From assembly GCA_016789485.1 (NCBI GenBank), contig JAEURE010000003.1, positions 1 to 25,572 on the forward strand: a stretch of 25,572 bases of DNA. The letters are read 5' to 3'. The position numbers and the translations under genes are program-made. Positions 8,801 through 16,137 of the stretch are shown piece by piece (position 1 is the stretch's first letter; every line of letters begins with the position of its first letter). The stretch is from Anaerolineales bacterium (GTDB lineage Bacteria; Chloroflexota; Anaerolineae; Anaerolineales; Villigracilaceae). The notes under the pieces were generated by a model. It did no database searches, was not told where the DNA came from, and saw only the letters and a program-made list of their open reading frames with translations.

Positions 8801-9638
8801 GCAGACTATCCCCCTCTTTCTTCTCTTTCTTGTTGGATGTAGTTCCGCCTCCGACTCACCCGAGCCTGCTCCTGTTTCAACGAAAGAATCCAACCTTATG
8901 CCTTCTTCTGACTCCCAGCCCAACGATTGGTGGCAGCCAAAACCTGGACTCACCTGGCAATGGCAGATCGGCAATGATGACATCGACACCTCCATCGAAG
9001 CCGATGTCTACGACATTGACCTCTATGTTGACCAGGCTATCATCGACGAACTCCACGTCAAAGGACGCAAGGTCATTTGTTATATCAGCGTTGGCTCATG
9101 GGAAGACTGGCGGCCAGACAAAGACCAATTCCCCGCGGAAGTTCTAGGCAAGGATTACGACGGCTGGCCAGGAGAAAAATGGCTCGACATCCGCCGCATT
9201 GACTTGCTCGCACCCATCATGCTCGCCCGCCTCGACCTGTGTAAAGCTAAAGGCTTTGACGCCATTGAGCCAGATAACATGGAAATCTACACGAATGACA
9301 CAGGCTTCCCACTCACCTACGAAGACCAGTTGAAGTTCGCCCTCTGGCTCGCTGACGAAGCCCACAAACGCGGACTCGCCATCGGCCAGAAGAACGCCTC
9401 AGACCAGGTCTCACAACTCGTGGATGTTTATGATTTTGCCATAACTGAGGATTACTTCTATTACAACGAAGCCGAATCCATGCTGCCATATATTCAAGCA
9501 GGCAAACCCGTCTTCGCCGCCGAATACACCGACCTGCCCGGTGATTTCGACGCCTTCTGCCAACGCTCGAAACAACTCAACTTCAGCACCATCCTCAAAC
9601 AACGTGACTTGGATGCCTGGCTCAAAACATGTGAGTAG
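8790..9638 (+). CDS. GH114 endo-alpha-1,4-polygalactosaminidase-type lipoprotein
   Basis: This 282-residue protein has a signal peptide with lipobox LVGC (Cys17) and a Ser/Pro-rich linker to about residue 46. It then has a TIM-barrel domain of glycoside hydrolase family 114. Recognisable segments are [51 protein letters not shown] and [12 protein letters not shown]. Asp157 or Asp162 and Glu220 are the best candidates for the acidic catalytic pair. Known members (for example fungal Ega3) hydrolyse alpha-1,4-linked galactosamine polymers. As a surface lipoprotein it would release oligosaccharides for the ABC importer. It overlaps the GH4 gene by 11 bases and its stop codon lies inside a hairpin repeat. 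The start could in principle be later, but the lipoprotein leader supports this one. Confidence 0.85.
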   Translation: MWFKQTIPLFLLFLVGCSSASDSPEPAPVSTKESNLMPSSDSQPNDWWQPKPGLTWQWQIGNDDIDTSIEADVYDIDLYVDQAIIDELHVKGRKVICYISVGSWEDWRPDKDQFPAEVLGKDYDGWPGEKWLDIRRIDLLAPIMLARLDLCKAKGFDAIEPDNMEIYTNDTGFPLTYEDQLKFALWLADEAHKRGLAIGQKNASDQVSQLVDVYDFAITEDYFYYNEAESMLPYIQAGKPVFAAEYTDLPGDFDAFCQRSKQLNFSTILKQRDLDAWLKTCE

Positions 9639-9661
9639 GTCACGCTTGAAGCATGACCTAC
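9635..9661 (+). repeat. 27-nt hairpin repeat, copy 2, at the GH114 stop codon
   Basis: The left arm GTAGGTCACGC and right arm GCATGACCTAC pair over 11 positions with one C/A mismatch around a TTGAA loop. The stem overlaps the TAG stop codon (9636-9638) of the GH114 gene. Length, outer GTAGG/CCTAC ends and the central TTGA coincide with the copy at 3578-3604, while the inner stem differs by paired changes. It probably acts at the RNA level between the lipoprotein gene and the aldolase gene. Confidence 0.65.
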
Positions 9662-9674
9662 ATGGAACCAAAAA

Positions 9675-10634
9675 ATGAAACCTATCTCAATCGGCAAACT
9701 ACGCGGACTACAACAAATATCCTCCCAACGCGGCACATTCACGGCGCTTGCATTGGATCATCGCCAAAATCTACGGAAAGCCAACCCGGCCTTCGTCAAC
9801 AATGAAGAACTCTCCCGTTTTAAGATTGATGTGACCGCCACGCTGTCTTCAAGATCAACCGCTGTACTGCTTGACCCTGAAGTCTCTGCGGCGCAAGCCA
9901 TCGCACAACGCGCCATTCCAAACAATGTCGGTTTGGTGGTGGCTGTAGAGTCCACGGGCTATGCAGGCGATGCCACAGCCCGTCAGGCACAGATCATCCC
10001 AGGGTGGTCTGTTGAAAAGGCAAAACGCATGGGCGCAAGCGCCATCAAATTGTTGGTCTATTACCATCCCGACTCACCTACCGCATCCGAAATCGAATCC
10101 TTTACCAAAATTATTGCTAATGAATGCGCCAAGCATGATCTCGTGCTTATGCTTGAACCGCTGTCTTATTCACTCGATGAAAACAAAAAACTTTCCTCCG
10201 AAGAAAAAAGGTATGTGGTGGTCGAAAGTGCAAAACGCCTGACGCCTCTGGGCGCGGACATTCTCAAAGCGGAGTTTCCGCTTGATACTTCGACTACGCT
10301 CAGCACAAGAGACCAAACGATATGGAAAGAAGCGTGTGAGGAAATTTCATCCGCATCCATTACGCCGTGGATTCTATTATCCGCCGCAGTTGATTACGAA
10401 ACCTTTGTACAGCAGGTTGTAGTTGCATGCAATGCGGGCGCCAGCGGCATTGCGGTCGGTCGTGCCGTTTGGAAGGAAGCCGTCACCTTGAGCGGTGGTG
10501 AGCGCATCCAATTCCTGCGCACCATCGGGCGTCAGCGCATTTCACGCCTCACCTCGTTGTGCCATGCGCTTGCAAAACCCTACACCGATTTCTACACAGC
10601 CGACACGCCATTTGATTGGTACAAGAACTATTAA
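9675..10634 (+). CDS. lacD: Class I tagatose-1,6-bisphosphate aldolase, LacD family
   Basis: This 319-residue protein matches the LacD/DeoC-like class I aldolases. LALDHRQNLRK (25-35) is the N-terminal family signature. Lys125 in AIKLLVYYHPD, Glu161 in LMLEPLSY and the probable Schiff-base Lys198 in ADILKAEFP are in the expected order. GASGIAVGRAVWKE near the C-terminus is the phosphate-binding end. The reaction would split tagatose 1,6-bisphosphate into dihydroxyacetone phosphate and glyceraldehyde 3-phosphate. The related sulfofructose-phosphate aldolases are an alternative, but the agaS-like gene upstream and the kinase directly downstream favour tagatose. The next ATG is one base beyond this stop. 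Confidence 0.8.
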   Translation: MKPISIGKLRGLQQISSQRGTFTALALDHRQNLRKANPAFVNNEELSRFKIDVTATLSSRSTAVLLDPEVSAAQAIAQRAIPNNVGLVVAVESTGYAGDATARQAQIIPGWSVEKAKRMGASAIKLLVYYHPDSPTASEIESFTKIIANECAKHDLVLMLEPLSYSLDENKKLSSEEKRYVVVESAKRLTPLGADILKAEFPLDTSTTLSTRDQTIWKEACEEISSASITPWILLSAAVDYETFVQQVVVACNAGASGIAVGRAVWKEAVTLSGGERIQFLRTIGRQRISRLTSLCHALAKPYTDFYTADTPFDWYKNY

Positions 10635-10635
10635 C

Positions 10636-11547
10636 ATGTTCGACATTCTTGTTGCCGGTGAGATCAACCCTGATTTAATTCTTTCGGGCAATGTCATTCC
10701 TGAATTTGGGCAGGCCGAAAAACTTGTGGACAGCGCAACGCTTGCCATCGGCTCATCGTCTGCAATTTTTGCGTGCGGCGCGGCGCGACTTGGTCTGCAC
10801 GTTGCATTTATCGGCGTGTGCGGCGATGATGTCTTCGGGCGCTTCATGCTCGACGAGATGTCGAAACGAAATGTGGATGTCAGCAATGTCATCGTTCGCT
10901 CCGATCAGCAAACCGGGCTCAGTGTGATTCTCAATCAGGATGCCGACCGCGCGATTCTGACTCACCCCGGCCTGATCGCCGCGCTGCAAGCAGCAGACGT
11001 CTCTGACAATTTATTGCGCCAGTCGCGCCACTTGCATGTGGCGAGTTATTTCCTGCAAACAAAACTCCAGCCCGATCTTCCTGCATTCTTTAAACATGCT
11101 CGTTCCCTTGGATTAACCACTTCCCTCGACACCAACTACGACCCCTCTGAAAAATGGCTCGGCTTTGATGAACTGCTTACGGCCACGAACGTCTTTCTAC
11201 CGAATGAAAAAGAGGCCATGTCGCTTTCAGGTGCAGATAATATCAAAGAAGCAGCAACCAGGCTTCAGTTCAAGGTGGAGGCGCTTGCAATCAAACTTGG
11301 AGCGGATGGGGCATTGGGAATCCGCAATAACGAAATCGTCAGAGTCCCTTCCATCCCGGTGAAAGTTGTCGATACCGTTGGTGCCGGAGACAGCTTCGAT
11401 GCTGGCTTTATTTATGGCTATTTGCAAGGCTGGACGATGGAGAAATCATTGCGCGCCGCGGCGATATGTGGAGCGCTCTCTACACAAAAATCCGGCGGAA
11501 CGAGCGCGCAGCCAACGCTGAATGAGGTGATGAGTGAATTATCTTGA
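10636..11547 (+). CDS. PfkB-family carbohydrate kinase, probable tagatose-6-phosphate kinase
   Basis: This is a 303-residue ribokinase/PfkB-family sugar kinase. The start is ATG 10636, one base after the aldolase stop; a longer frame would overlap the aldolase by 140 bases. The N-terminal part shows DILVAGEINPDLILSG and CGAARLGLHVAFIGVCGDDVFG. The C-terminal anion-hole motif VDTVGAGDSFDAGF carries the catalytic base Asp252. Sitting between LacD and GatZ homologues, its simplest role is ATP-dependent phosphorylation of tagatose 6-phosphate to the 1,6-bisphosphate. It might instead phosphorylate the incoming hexosamine, since no other kinase is visible. The 3' end overlaps the next gene by 14 bases. 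Confidence 0.8.
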   Translation: MFDILVAGEINPDLILSGNVIPEFGQAEKLVDSATLAIGSSSAIFACGAARLGLHVAFIGVCGDDVFGRFMLDEMSKRNVDVSNVIVRSDQQTGLSVILNQDADRAILTHPGLIAALQAADVSDNLLRQSRHLHVASYFLQTKLQPDLPAFFKHARSLGLTTSLDTNYDPSEKWLGFDELLTATNVFLPNEKEAMSLSGADNIKEAATRLQFKVEALAIKLGADGALGIRNNEIVRVPSIPVKVVDTVGAGDSFDAGFIYGYLQGWTMEKSLRAAAICGALSTQKSGGTSAQPTLNEVMSELS

Positions 11548-12817
11548 CTTCGTTGTTGCCTCTCAAAAATTTGGAGAAGCGCGCGGAATCACGTCGGTGT
11601 GCTCGGCACATTCCTTTGTGCTGGAAGCGGCCCTGCGGCATGGCTTATCCGTCACGCCGAATATACCTGTGTTAATCGAAGCAACCTGCAATCAGGTTAA
11701 TCAATTCGGTGGATATACTGGCATGAAGCCGGTTGATTTTGTGCGCTTTGTATATGAGATCGCAGACCGCGTTGGGTTTCCACGTCACAACATTATTCTG
11801 GGCGGCGATCATCTGGGGCCGCTGGTCTGGTCGAACGAGCCTGCAGAAAACGCGATGGAAAAGGCAAAGGAGATGGTGCGCGAGTATGTGCGTGCGGGCT
11901 TCAGGAAAATTCATCTCGATTGCTCCATGCCTTGTGCCGATGATCAGGAATTACCGGTGGAACTGATCGCAAAACGTGCCACAGAATTGACAGCGGTTGC
12001 AGAAACAATAGCGGCAAAATTTGATTTCAAACCGCGTTATGTGATCGGTACAGAGGTGCCACCCGCTGGCGGAGCAAAAGCTGGGGAAGATCATGTCGTT
12101 ATCACGAATCCTATGGATGCGGAGGCAACCATTGATGTGACCCATCAAGCATTTTCTGCACGCGGATTAAATTCAGCATGGGAACGAGTCATAGCAACCG
12201 TTGTTCAGCCCGGCGTGGAATTTGGAGACGAGACCATTCATGAATACGACCGCTCGGCAGCTGTTGGTCTGGCGCGTTTCATCGAAACAATACCAGGCAT
12301 GATCTATGAAGCCCATTCAACGGATTATCAATCCCGTTCCACGCTGCAGTCATTGGTGGAGGATCACTTCGGGATTCTCAAAACTGGTCCCAGCCTGACG
12401 TTTGCATTTCGTCAGGCTGTGTTTGCCCTTGCTGATATGGAAAAGATCCTGAAAAAGGAAGATCAACTCTCCCATATCAATGAAGCGCTCGAAACTGCAA
12501 TGCTGAATCAGCCTGTATACTGGCAAAAGCATTATGCAGGCGCATCGCAACAACAAAAGTTTGCCCGCTTCTACAGCTTTAGCGACCGTATTCGATATTA
12601 TTGGAATGCCACCAATGTACAAACATCCTTTGAACACTTGTTGAGCAATCTGGGCGATGCACCGCTTCCGCTTTCACTGGTCAGTGAATATCTGCCGCGC
12701 CAATATGAAAAGATCCGCAGCAAGGAAATAGAAAATCATCCGCGCACATTGCTGCTTGCGCAGGTGATGGATGTCCTGGAGAATTATCGATTCGGGGTCA
12801 GTCAGCCTGTGTCCTAA
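11534..12817 (+). CDS. gatZ: GatZ/KbaZ family protein (tagatose-bisphosphate aldolase subunit or tagatose-6-phosphate epimerase)
   Basis: This is a 427-residue homologue of GatZ/KbaZ along its entire length. Diagnostic stretches are GITSVCSAHSFVLEAAL, LIEATCNQVNQFGGYTGM, ILGGDHLGP, KIHLDCSMPCADD, VIGTEVPPAGGA and FEAHSTDYQ-like YEAHSTDYQ. The GTG start at 11534 has GAGG at 11524-11527 and lies inside the kinase gene. E. coli GatZ/KbaZ stabilises the class II aldolase GatY/KbaY, but no such partner is here and the operon already has a LacD-type aldolase. Some stand-alone homologues are, as I recall, tagatose-6-phosphate 4-epimerases giving fructose 6-phosphate, which would make sense here. Family membership is certain; which activity applies is not. 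Confidence 0.85.
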   Translation: MNYLDFVVASQKFGEARGITSVCSAHSFVLEAALRHGLSVTPNIPVLIEATCNQVNQFGGYTGMKPVDFVRFVYEIADRVGFPRHNIILGGDHLGPLVWSNEPAENAMEKAKEMVREYVRAGFRKIHLDCSMPCADDQELPVELIAKRATELTAVAETIAAKFDFKPRYVIGTEVPPAGGAKAGEDHVVITNPMDAEATIDVTHQAFSARGLNSAWERVIATVVQPGVEFGDETIHEYDRSAAVGLARFIETIPGMIYEAHSTDYQSRSTLQSLVEDHFGILKTGPSLTFAFRQAVFALADMEKILKKEDQLSHINEALETAMLNQPVYWQKHYAGASQQQKFARFYSFSDRIRYYWNATNVQTSFEHLLSNLGDAPLPLSLVSEYLPRQYEKIRSKEIENHPRTLLLAQVMDVLENYRFGVSQPVS

Positions 12818-12847
12818 TATTAAGAAAAATTCGCTGACTATTAAATT

Positions 12848-12883
12848 AAGCTCACCTGCATGACGGCAGGCGAGTTTGTTTTT
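12848..12883 (+). terminator. Rho-independent terminator of the sugar operon
   Basis: A stem with arms CTCACCTGC (12851-12859) and GCAGGCGAG (12866-12874), one A/C mismatch and an ATGACG loop is extended outward by AAG/TTT pairing. It is followed by TTTGTTTTT (12875-12883). It lies about 30 bases after the gatZ stop and ahead of the membrane-protein gene, so it closes the long + strand operon. Confidence 0.8.
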
Positions 12884-12947
12884 AAACACAAAAGACGCTT
12901 CATAATCAATTAGAATAGAATTTTTATTTCGAAATCCCAGAAATCAA

Positions 12948-12953
12948 AAGGAG
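12948..12953 (+). promoter_or_regulatory. Ribosome-binding site fixing a TTG start
   Basis: AAGGAG lies six bases before TTG 12960 and is the only good Shine-Dalgarno match near the N-terminus of the membrane protein, supporting the unusual start codon. The 12884-12947 stretch between it and the terminator is AT-rich. CATAAT at 12901-12906 could be a -10 box, but no convincing -35 box is visible. Confidence 0.6.
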
Positions 12954-12959
12954 TTAAGG

Positions 12960-14636
12960 TTGCCAATTATTGAACGAACCCAGGGCTTGAGAAAGGCCTA
13001 TATAAATAAGAATTTCATCACTCTTATTATCTTGATATTAACCACAACCTTTTACCTGTACACACTTTCACCTTCACTTGCCTGGGGGGATGGAGTAAAG
13101 CTCCAAAGTGATGCCATTTTGGGGGAATCGTTCATCCTGACCGAAATGAGCAGCACTCAATTCACACCAGACCCCTATCCATTTGCCAAGGTAGGCGTAG
13201 CCGCATGGGATCATCCGCTATACATCATGCTGTGCCATATCCTTGTAAAAGCATTTCCATTTGTCAACTCGCTTTGGTTGGTCAACTTCATCTCTGCAGT
13301 TTTCGGAATTGCATCCGTTATTTTGGTCTTTCGGCTTTGTTACCAATACACTGAATCGCTTTTTGCATCGAGCTATGCTGCCCTTTCATTGGCGGTCTCG
13401 CACACTTTTTGGTGGCACTCAATTACACCGGAAGTATATACGCTCTTCGTTTTCCTCCTGCTTCTCAGTATGTATTTCTTTGGTCAATTTGAACAAAACA
13501 GTAAAATTTCGGCTTTAATATACAGCGGATTCTTTTTGGGGCTGGCGGCTTCAAATCATATTCTTGCCTTTCTTGCACTTCCGGCATGGGGGCTGTATAT
13601 TCTCCTCGCAAAATATCATCTTCATTTTGACATCAATAACTTTAAAAAGATAATGTTGGCATTGTTTGGTTTCCTGGCTGGCTTTTCCATTTACATCGTT
13701 CAATTCATACGTGTCTCCCGAAGCATTCCACTTGATAAACTTACAGGGTCATCCGTTGGGTCTACTTTTTTAAGCAGTCTTGTCGCAATTTCTCCAGCGG
13801 TATTGGGAGAAAGTTTGCTGAACTATCTTCTCTTCCTTGTACTTCAATTTGGTCCGATCGGAGTCATTTTAGGCGTCATCGGCATTCGCAGAATATTTGC
13901 AAATACCGATCCGCACGTGCGCAAGATCATTGCGTGTTTCATCGTTTTTACATTCTTTGGGATTCTGTACCGGGTGACAGACCAATTTGCTTTTTTTCTG
14001 ACCTCGCACGTTTTCTTTGCGATGTTGATGGGAGTTGGCCTAAATCACATCCTCAAGACGCTACAGGAAAAACTTCGCCTCATTCTGACCTCTATCCTGA
14101 TCCTCACCATTCTGCTGACACCACCCTTCTACCACTCCATTCCCCGCCTCGCCGAACTCAACGGCGTGGACGACTCCTTTCTCAAGATCCCACAAATCGG
14201 CACAGGCGTACGCAACGGGTTCGCTTACTATCTTGACCCATATAAACGCGGGGATTTCAACGCCTATCACTTTGGACGTGAGACGATCTCAAACTTGGCT
14301 CCAAACTCAATTGTTGTCGCTGAATGGTACACGGATACAGACGAATATTTTGTACTCCGTTATTTCAACAAAGTGGAAGGTTTGCGTTCAGATGTGATAA
14401 TCCTTGGTTGGCCCACTGATGACCCGTTTTCATTTGATTCCCAACTTGTATTGAAGGTGATCGAAGACTCTTATCCTGACCACCCCATCTATCTGGCATC
14501 TCTCAGCGACAAATTTTACGCCTCTTCAACATTAGTTGAGCTGTTTTGTATCGTGCCCGAAAACAATTTGTATCGCTTGTATCCAAAAGAGGCTATGACT
14601 CTGGATTGCCTCGGCGTTGATTCTGTCACTGAGTAG
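12960..14636 (+). CDS. DUF2723 (TMEM260-like) multi-pass membrane protein, putative GT-C glycosyltransferase
   Basis: This is a 558-residue integral membrane protein with about ten hydrophobic helices up to residue 390 and a soluble C-terminal domain (about 395-558). The first helix (18-37) is followed by LSPSLAWGDGVKLQSDA, whose acidic residues are typical of the first external loop of GT-C enzymes. AAWDHPLYIM and HTFWWHSITPEVYTLF are characteristic of the DUF2723 family. Relatives include eukaryotic TMEM260, a protein O-mannosyltransferase, so transfer of a lipid-linked sugar outside the membrane is the likely chemistry. Translation starts at TTG with AAGGAG six bases upstream. The first two thirds look AT-richer than the end of the gene. 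It stands alone between the two clusters and overlaps the convergent PPTase gene by 11 bases. Confidence 0.8.
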   Translation: MPIIERTQGLRKAYINKNFITLIILILTTTFYLYTLSPSLAWGDGVKLQSDAILGESFILTEMSSTQFTPDPYPFAKVGVAAWDHPLYIMLCHILVKAFPFVNSLWLVNFISAVFGIASVILVFRLCYQYTESLFASSYAALSLAVSHTFWWHSITPEVYTLFVFLLLLSMYFFGQFEQNSKISALIYSGFFLGLAASNHILAFLALPAWGLYILLAKYHLHFDINNFKKIMLALFGFLAGFSIYIVQFIRVSRSIPLDKLTGSSVGSTFLSSLVAISPAVLGESLLNYLLFLVLQFGPIGVILGVIGIRRIFANTDPHVRKIIACFIVFTFFGILYRVTDQFAFFLTSHVFFAMLMGVGLNHILKTLQEKLRLILTSILILTILLTPPFYHSIPRLAELNGVDDSFLKIPQIGTGVRNGFAYYLDPYKRGDFNAYHFGRETISNLAPNSIVVAEWYTDTDEYFVLRYFNKVEGLRSDVIILGWPTDDPFSFDSQLVLKVIEDSYPDHPIYLASLSDKFYASSTLVELFCIVPENNLYRLYPKEAMTLDCLGVDSVTE

Positions 14637-15354
14637 CATTCCAGTCCCAATATCTAAATTCCAAGCCTTCGCCTTCAACGGCAAGTGCGCCTGCATACCC
14701 CGAATCCACGCTCAACGATACTAATGTCCAGCGGGAGGCAAGATTTGGGTCTGGGCGAGTGGCACGAAGAATCGCAGGTTCATTTGGAGCAAGCGACACA
14801 TCGAAACTGTCCAGCGATAGGGATAAACCGAGTCCCTGCGCTTTGATGTACGCTTCTTTACGAGTCCAGCAATTGAAAAATCCACTTATTCTTTGCTCGG
14901 GAGATAATGCCATTAATTCTGAAACCTCGCCTGGCGAAAAGTTATGGCTGGCAATGCTTTCGAGCGCCATATCTTCACGGACACGTTCAACGTCTATGCC
15001 AACTTTGCATCCACGTGTGACTGCTATCAGTGCATAATCATCTGAGTGAGAGAGGTTGAATTCCAGATTCAGGTCGAAAAGTATGAAAGGCTTGCCATAA
15101 TTGTTCTTCTGGAAAGTTATTTGCCCGGGCTCACAATGAAGATAGCGTGTAAGGATATTGCGCAGGCTGGTATGAGACGCAATGAAGCGATGTTTATCCG
15201 AGTCAAAGTGAAAGCGCGAGGCACGCTGGGTTTCCTCCGCCGACAGGGTGGATTCGCTCAATTTAACAGAATCAGGCAAAATGTCCAGAAGGATGCGCCA
15301 AACATCCACTTGATGAAGAGTCAAATCCAGATGATCAGGCGGGTAAGTCCACAT
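14626..15354 (-). CDS. Sfp-type 4'-phosphopantetheinyl transferase
   Basis: This 242-residue enzyme moves the 4'-phosphopantetheine arm from coenzyme A to the conserved Ser of carrier domains, converting apo- to holo-synthase. The Mg-binding motif GIDVE (119-123, Asp121 and Glu123) and the family motif NCWTRKEAYIKAQGLGLSL (161-179, with Trp163, Lys166, Glu167 and Lys171) are intact. The NLSHSDDYALIAV segment at about 100-112 is the third family signature. The length fits the Sfp/Gsp group rather than the short AcpS group. It starts eight bases after the thioesterase stop and would serve the three carrier domains of the megasynthase encoded upstream. Its 3' end overlaps the DUF2723 gene on the other strand. 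Confidence 0.9.
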   Translation of the reverse strand: MWTYPPDHLDLTLHQVDVWRILLDILPDSVKLSESTLSAEETQRASRFHFDSDKHRFIASHTSLRNILTRYLHCEPGQITFQKNNYGKPFILFDLNLEFNLSHSDDYALIAVTRGCKVGIDVERVREDMALESIASHNFSPGEVSELMALSPEQRISGFFNCWTRKEAYIKAQGLGLSLSLDSFDVSLAPNEPAILRATRPDPNLASRWTLVSLSVDSGYAGALAVEGEGLEFRYWDWNATQ

Positions 15355-15362
15355 TTCGGAAT

Positions 15363-16130
15363 TTATTTCGTCGAATCCAACACCGAAAGAATTTCAGCAA
15401 TGACAGATTTTCTGGCAGTATGTATGAAGAAATGATCGCCAGGGAAATATTTTAATTCGAAATGTGCGTTGGCATGTATGGCCCAGCCCTCCAGGCGTTC
15501 GCGGCTCACACGCGGATCGTCGAGCCCGCCAAACACAAGAACGGGGCAATTCAGCGGCGAAGTCATTGCAAATCGATACGTTTCGATCAATTCAAAATCG
15601 GCGCGCAGGGTGGGCATAAGCAACTGCATCACATCCGGTTGATTCAACAATTCGGCAGGGATGCCATTTAGTTCTTTTAGCGATGTTAAAAATTGAGCAT
15701 CAGGCAAATTATGAAGAAGCAGATGATGATCAAGGATATGCGGCGCGTCACATGCGGAGATAAAAAGTGCGGTGGGTTGAGGCAGGTTGTTTTGGTGCAG
15801 GGTTCGCGCAAGTTCAAAAGCAACCAGGCCTCCCAAACTGTGACCAAAGAAGGCAAAAGGTTTATCCAACAAAGGTTGAATGGTCTGAAAGATTTTTTCA
15901 ACCAAAACAGCAAGCTCTTTGATCGGAGGCTCGTTATAGCGCGAACCTCTGCCAGGATAGTGAGCTATTCGCGCTTCAATATTAGCAGGAAGGTCAACAG
16001 CCCACTTATTGAATACAGCCGGACCGCCGCCCGCGTATGGAAAGAAGAACAGGCGAGTCTCAGCTTTTGGATTCGGTTGTGGACAGACAAACCATTGATT
16101 TGAATTTAATGACGAAGATGGTGAATGCAC
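15363..16130 (-). CDS. Type II thioesterase (GrsT-like editing alpha/beta hydrolase)
   Basis: This 255-residue external thioesterase clears wrongly loaded or stalled acyl groups from carrier domains of NRPS/PKS lines. The fold signature FFFPYAGGGPAVF (28-40) is followed by the nucleophile elbow GHSLGG with Ser98. The catalytic Asp is Asp204 or Asp205 in FGGLDDPRVS, and His233 sits in FPGDHFFIH. The start is a GTG at 16130, seven bases after the methyltransferase stop, without a clear ribosome-binding site, which suggests coupling to the gene before it. Since the megasynthase ends in a reductase and has no TE domain, this protein is the only hydrolytic thioesterase in the cluster and is probably for proofreading rather than release. 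Confidence 0.9.
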   Translation of the reverse strand: MHSPSSSLNSNQWFVCPQPNPKAETRLFFFPYAGGGPAVFNKWAVDLPANIEARIAHYPGRGSRYNEPPIKELAVLVEKIFQTIQPLLDKPFAFFGHSLGGLVAFELARTLHQNNLPQPTALFISACDAPHILDHHLLLHNLPDAQFLTSLKELNGIPAELLNQPDVMQLLMPTLRADFELIETYRFAMTSPLNCPVLVFGGLDDPRVSRERLEGWAIHANAHFELKYFPGDHFFIHTARKSVIAEILSVLDSTK

Positions 16131-16137
16131 GCTGTTG

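Noticed and set aside
10495..10635. Longer N-terminus for the PfkB kinase
   Set aside because: It would overlap the aldolase by 140 bases in another frame; ATG 10636 directly begins the conserved family N-terminus.
12884..12947. Promoter for the DUF2723 gene
   Set aside because: CATAAT at 12901 resembles a -10 box, but I could not find a -35 box at the right distance, so I did not list it as a feature.
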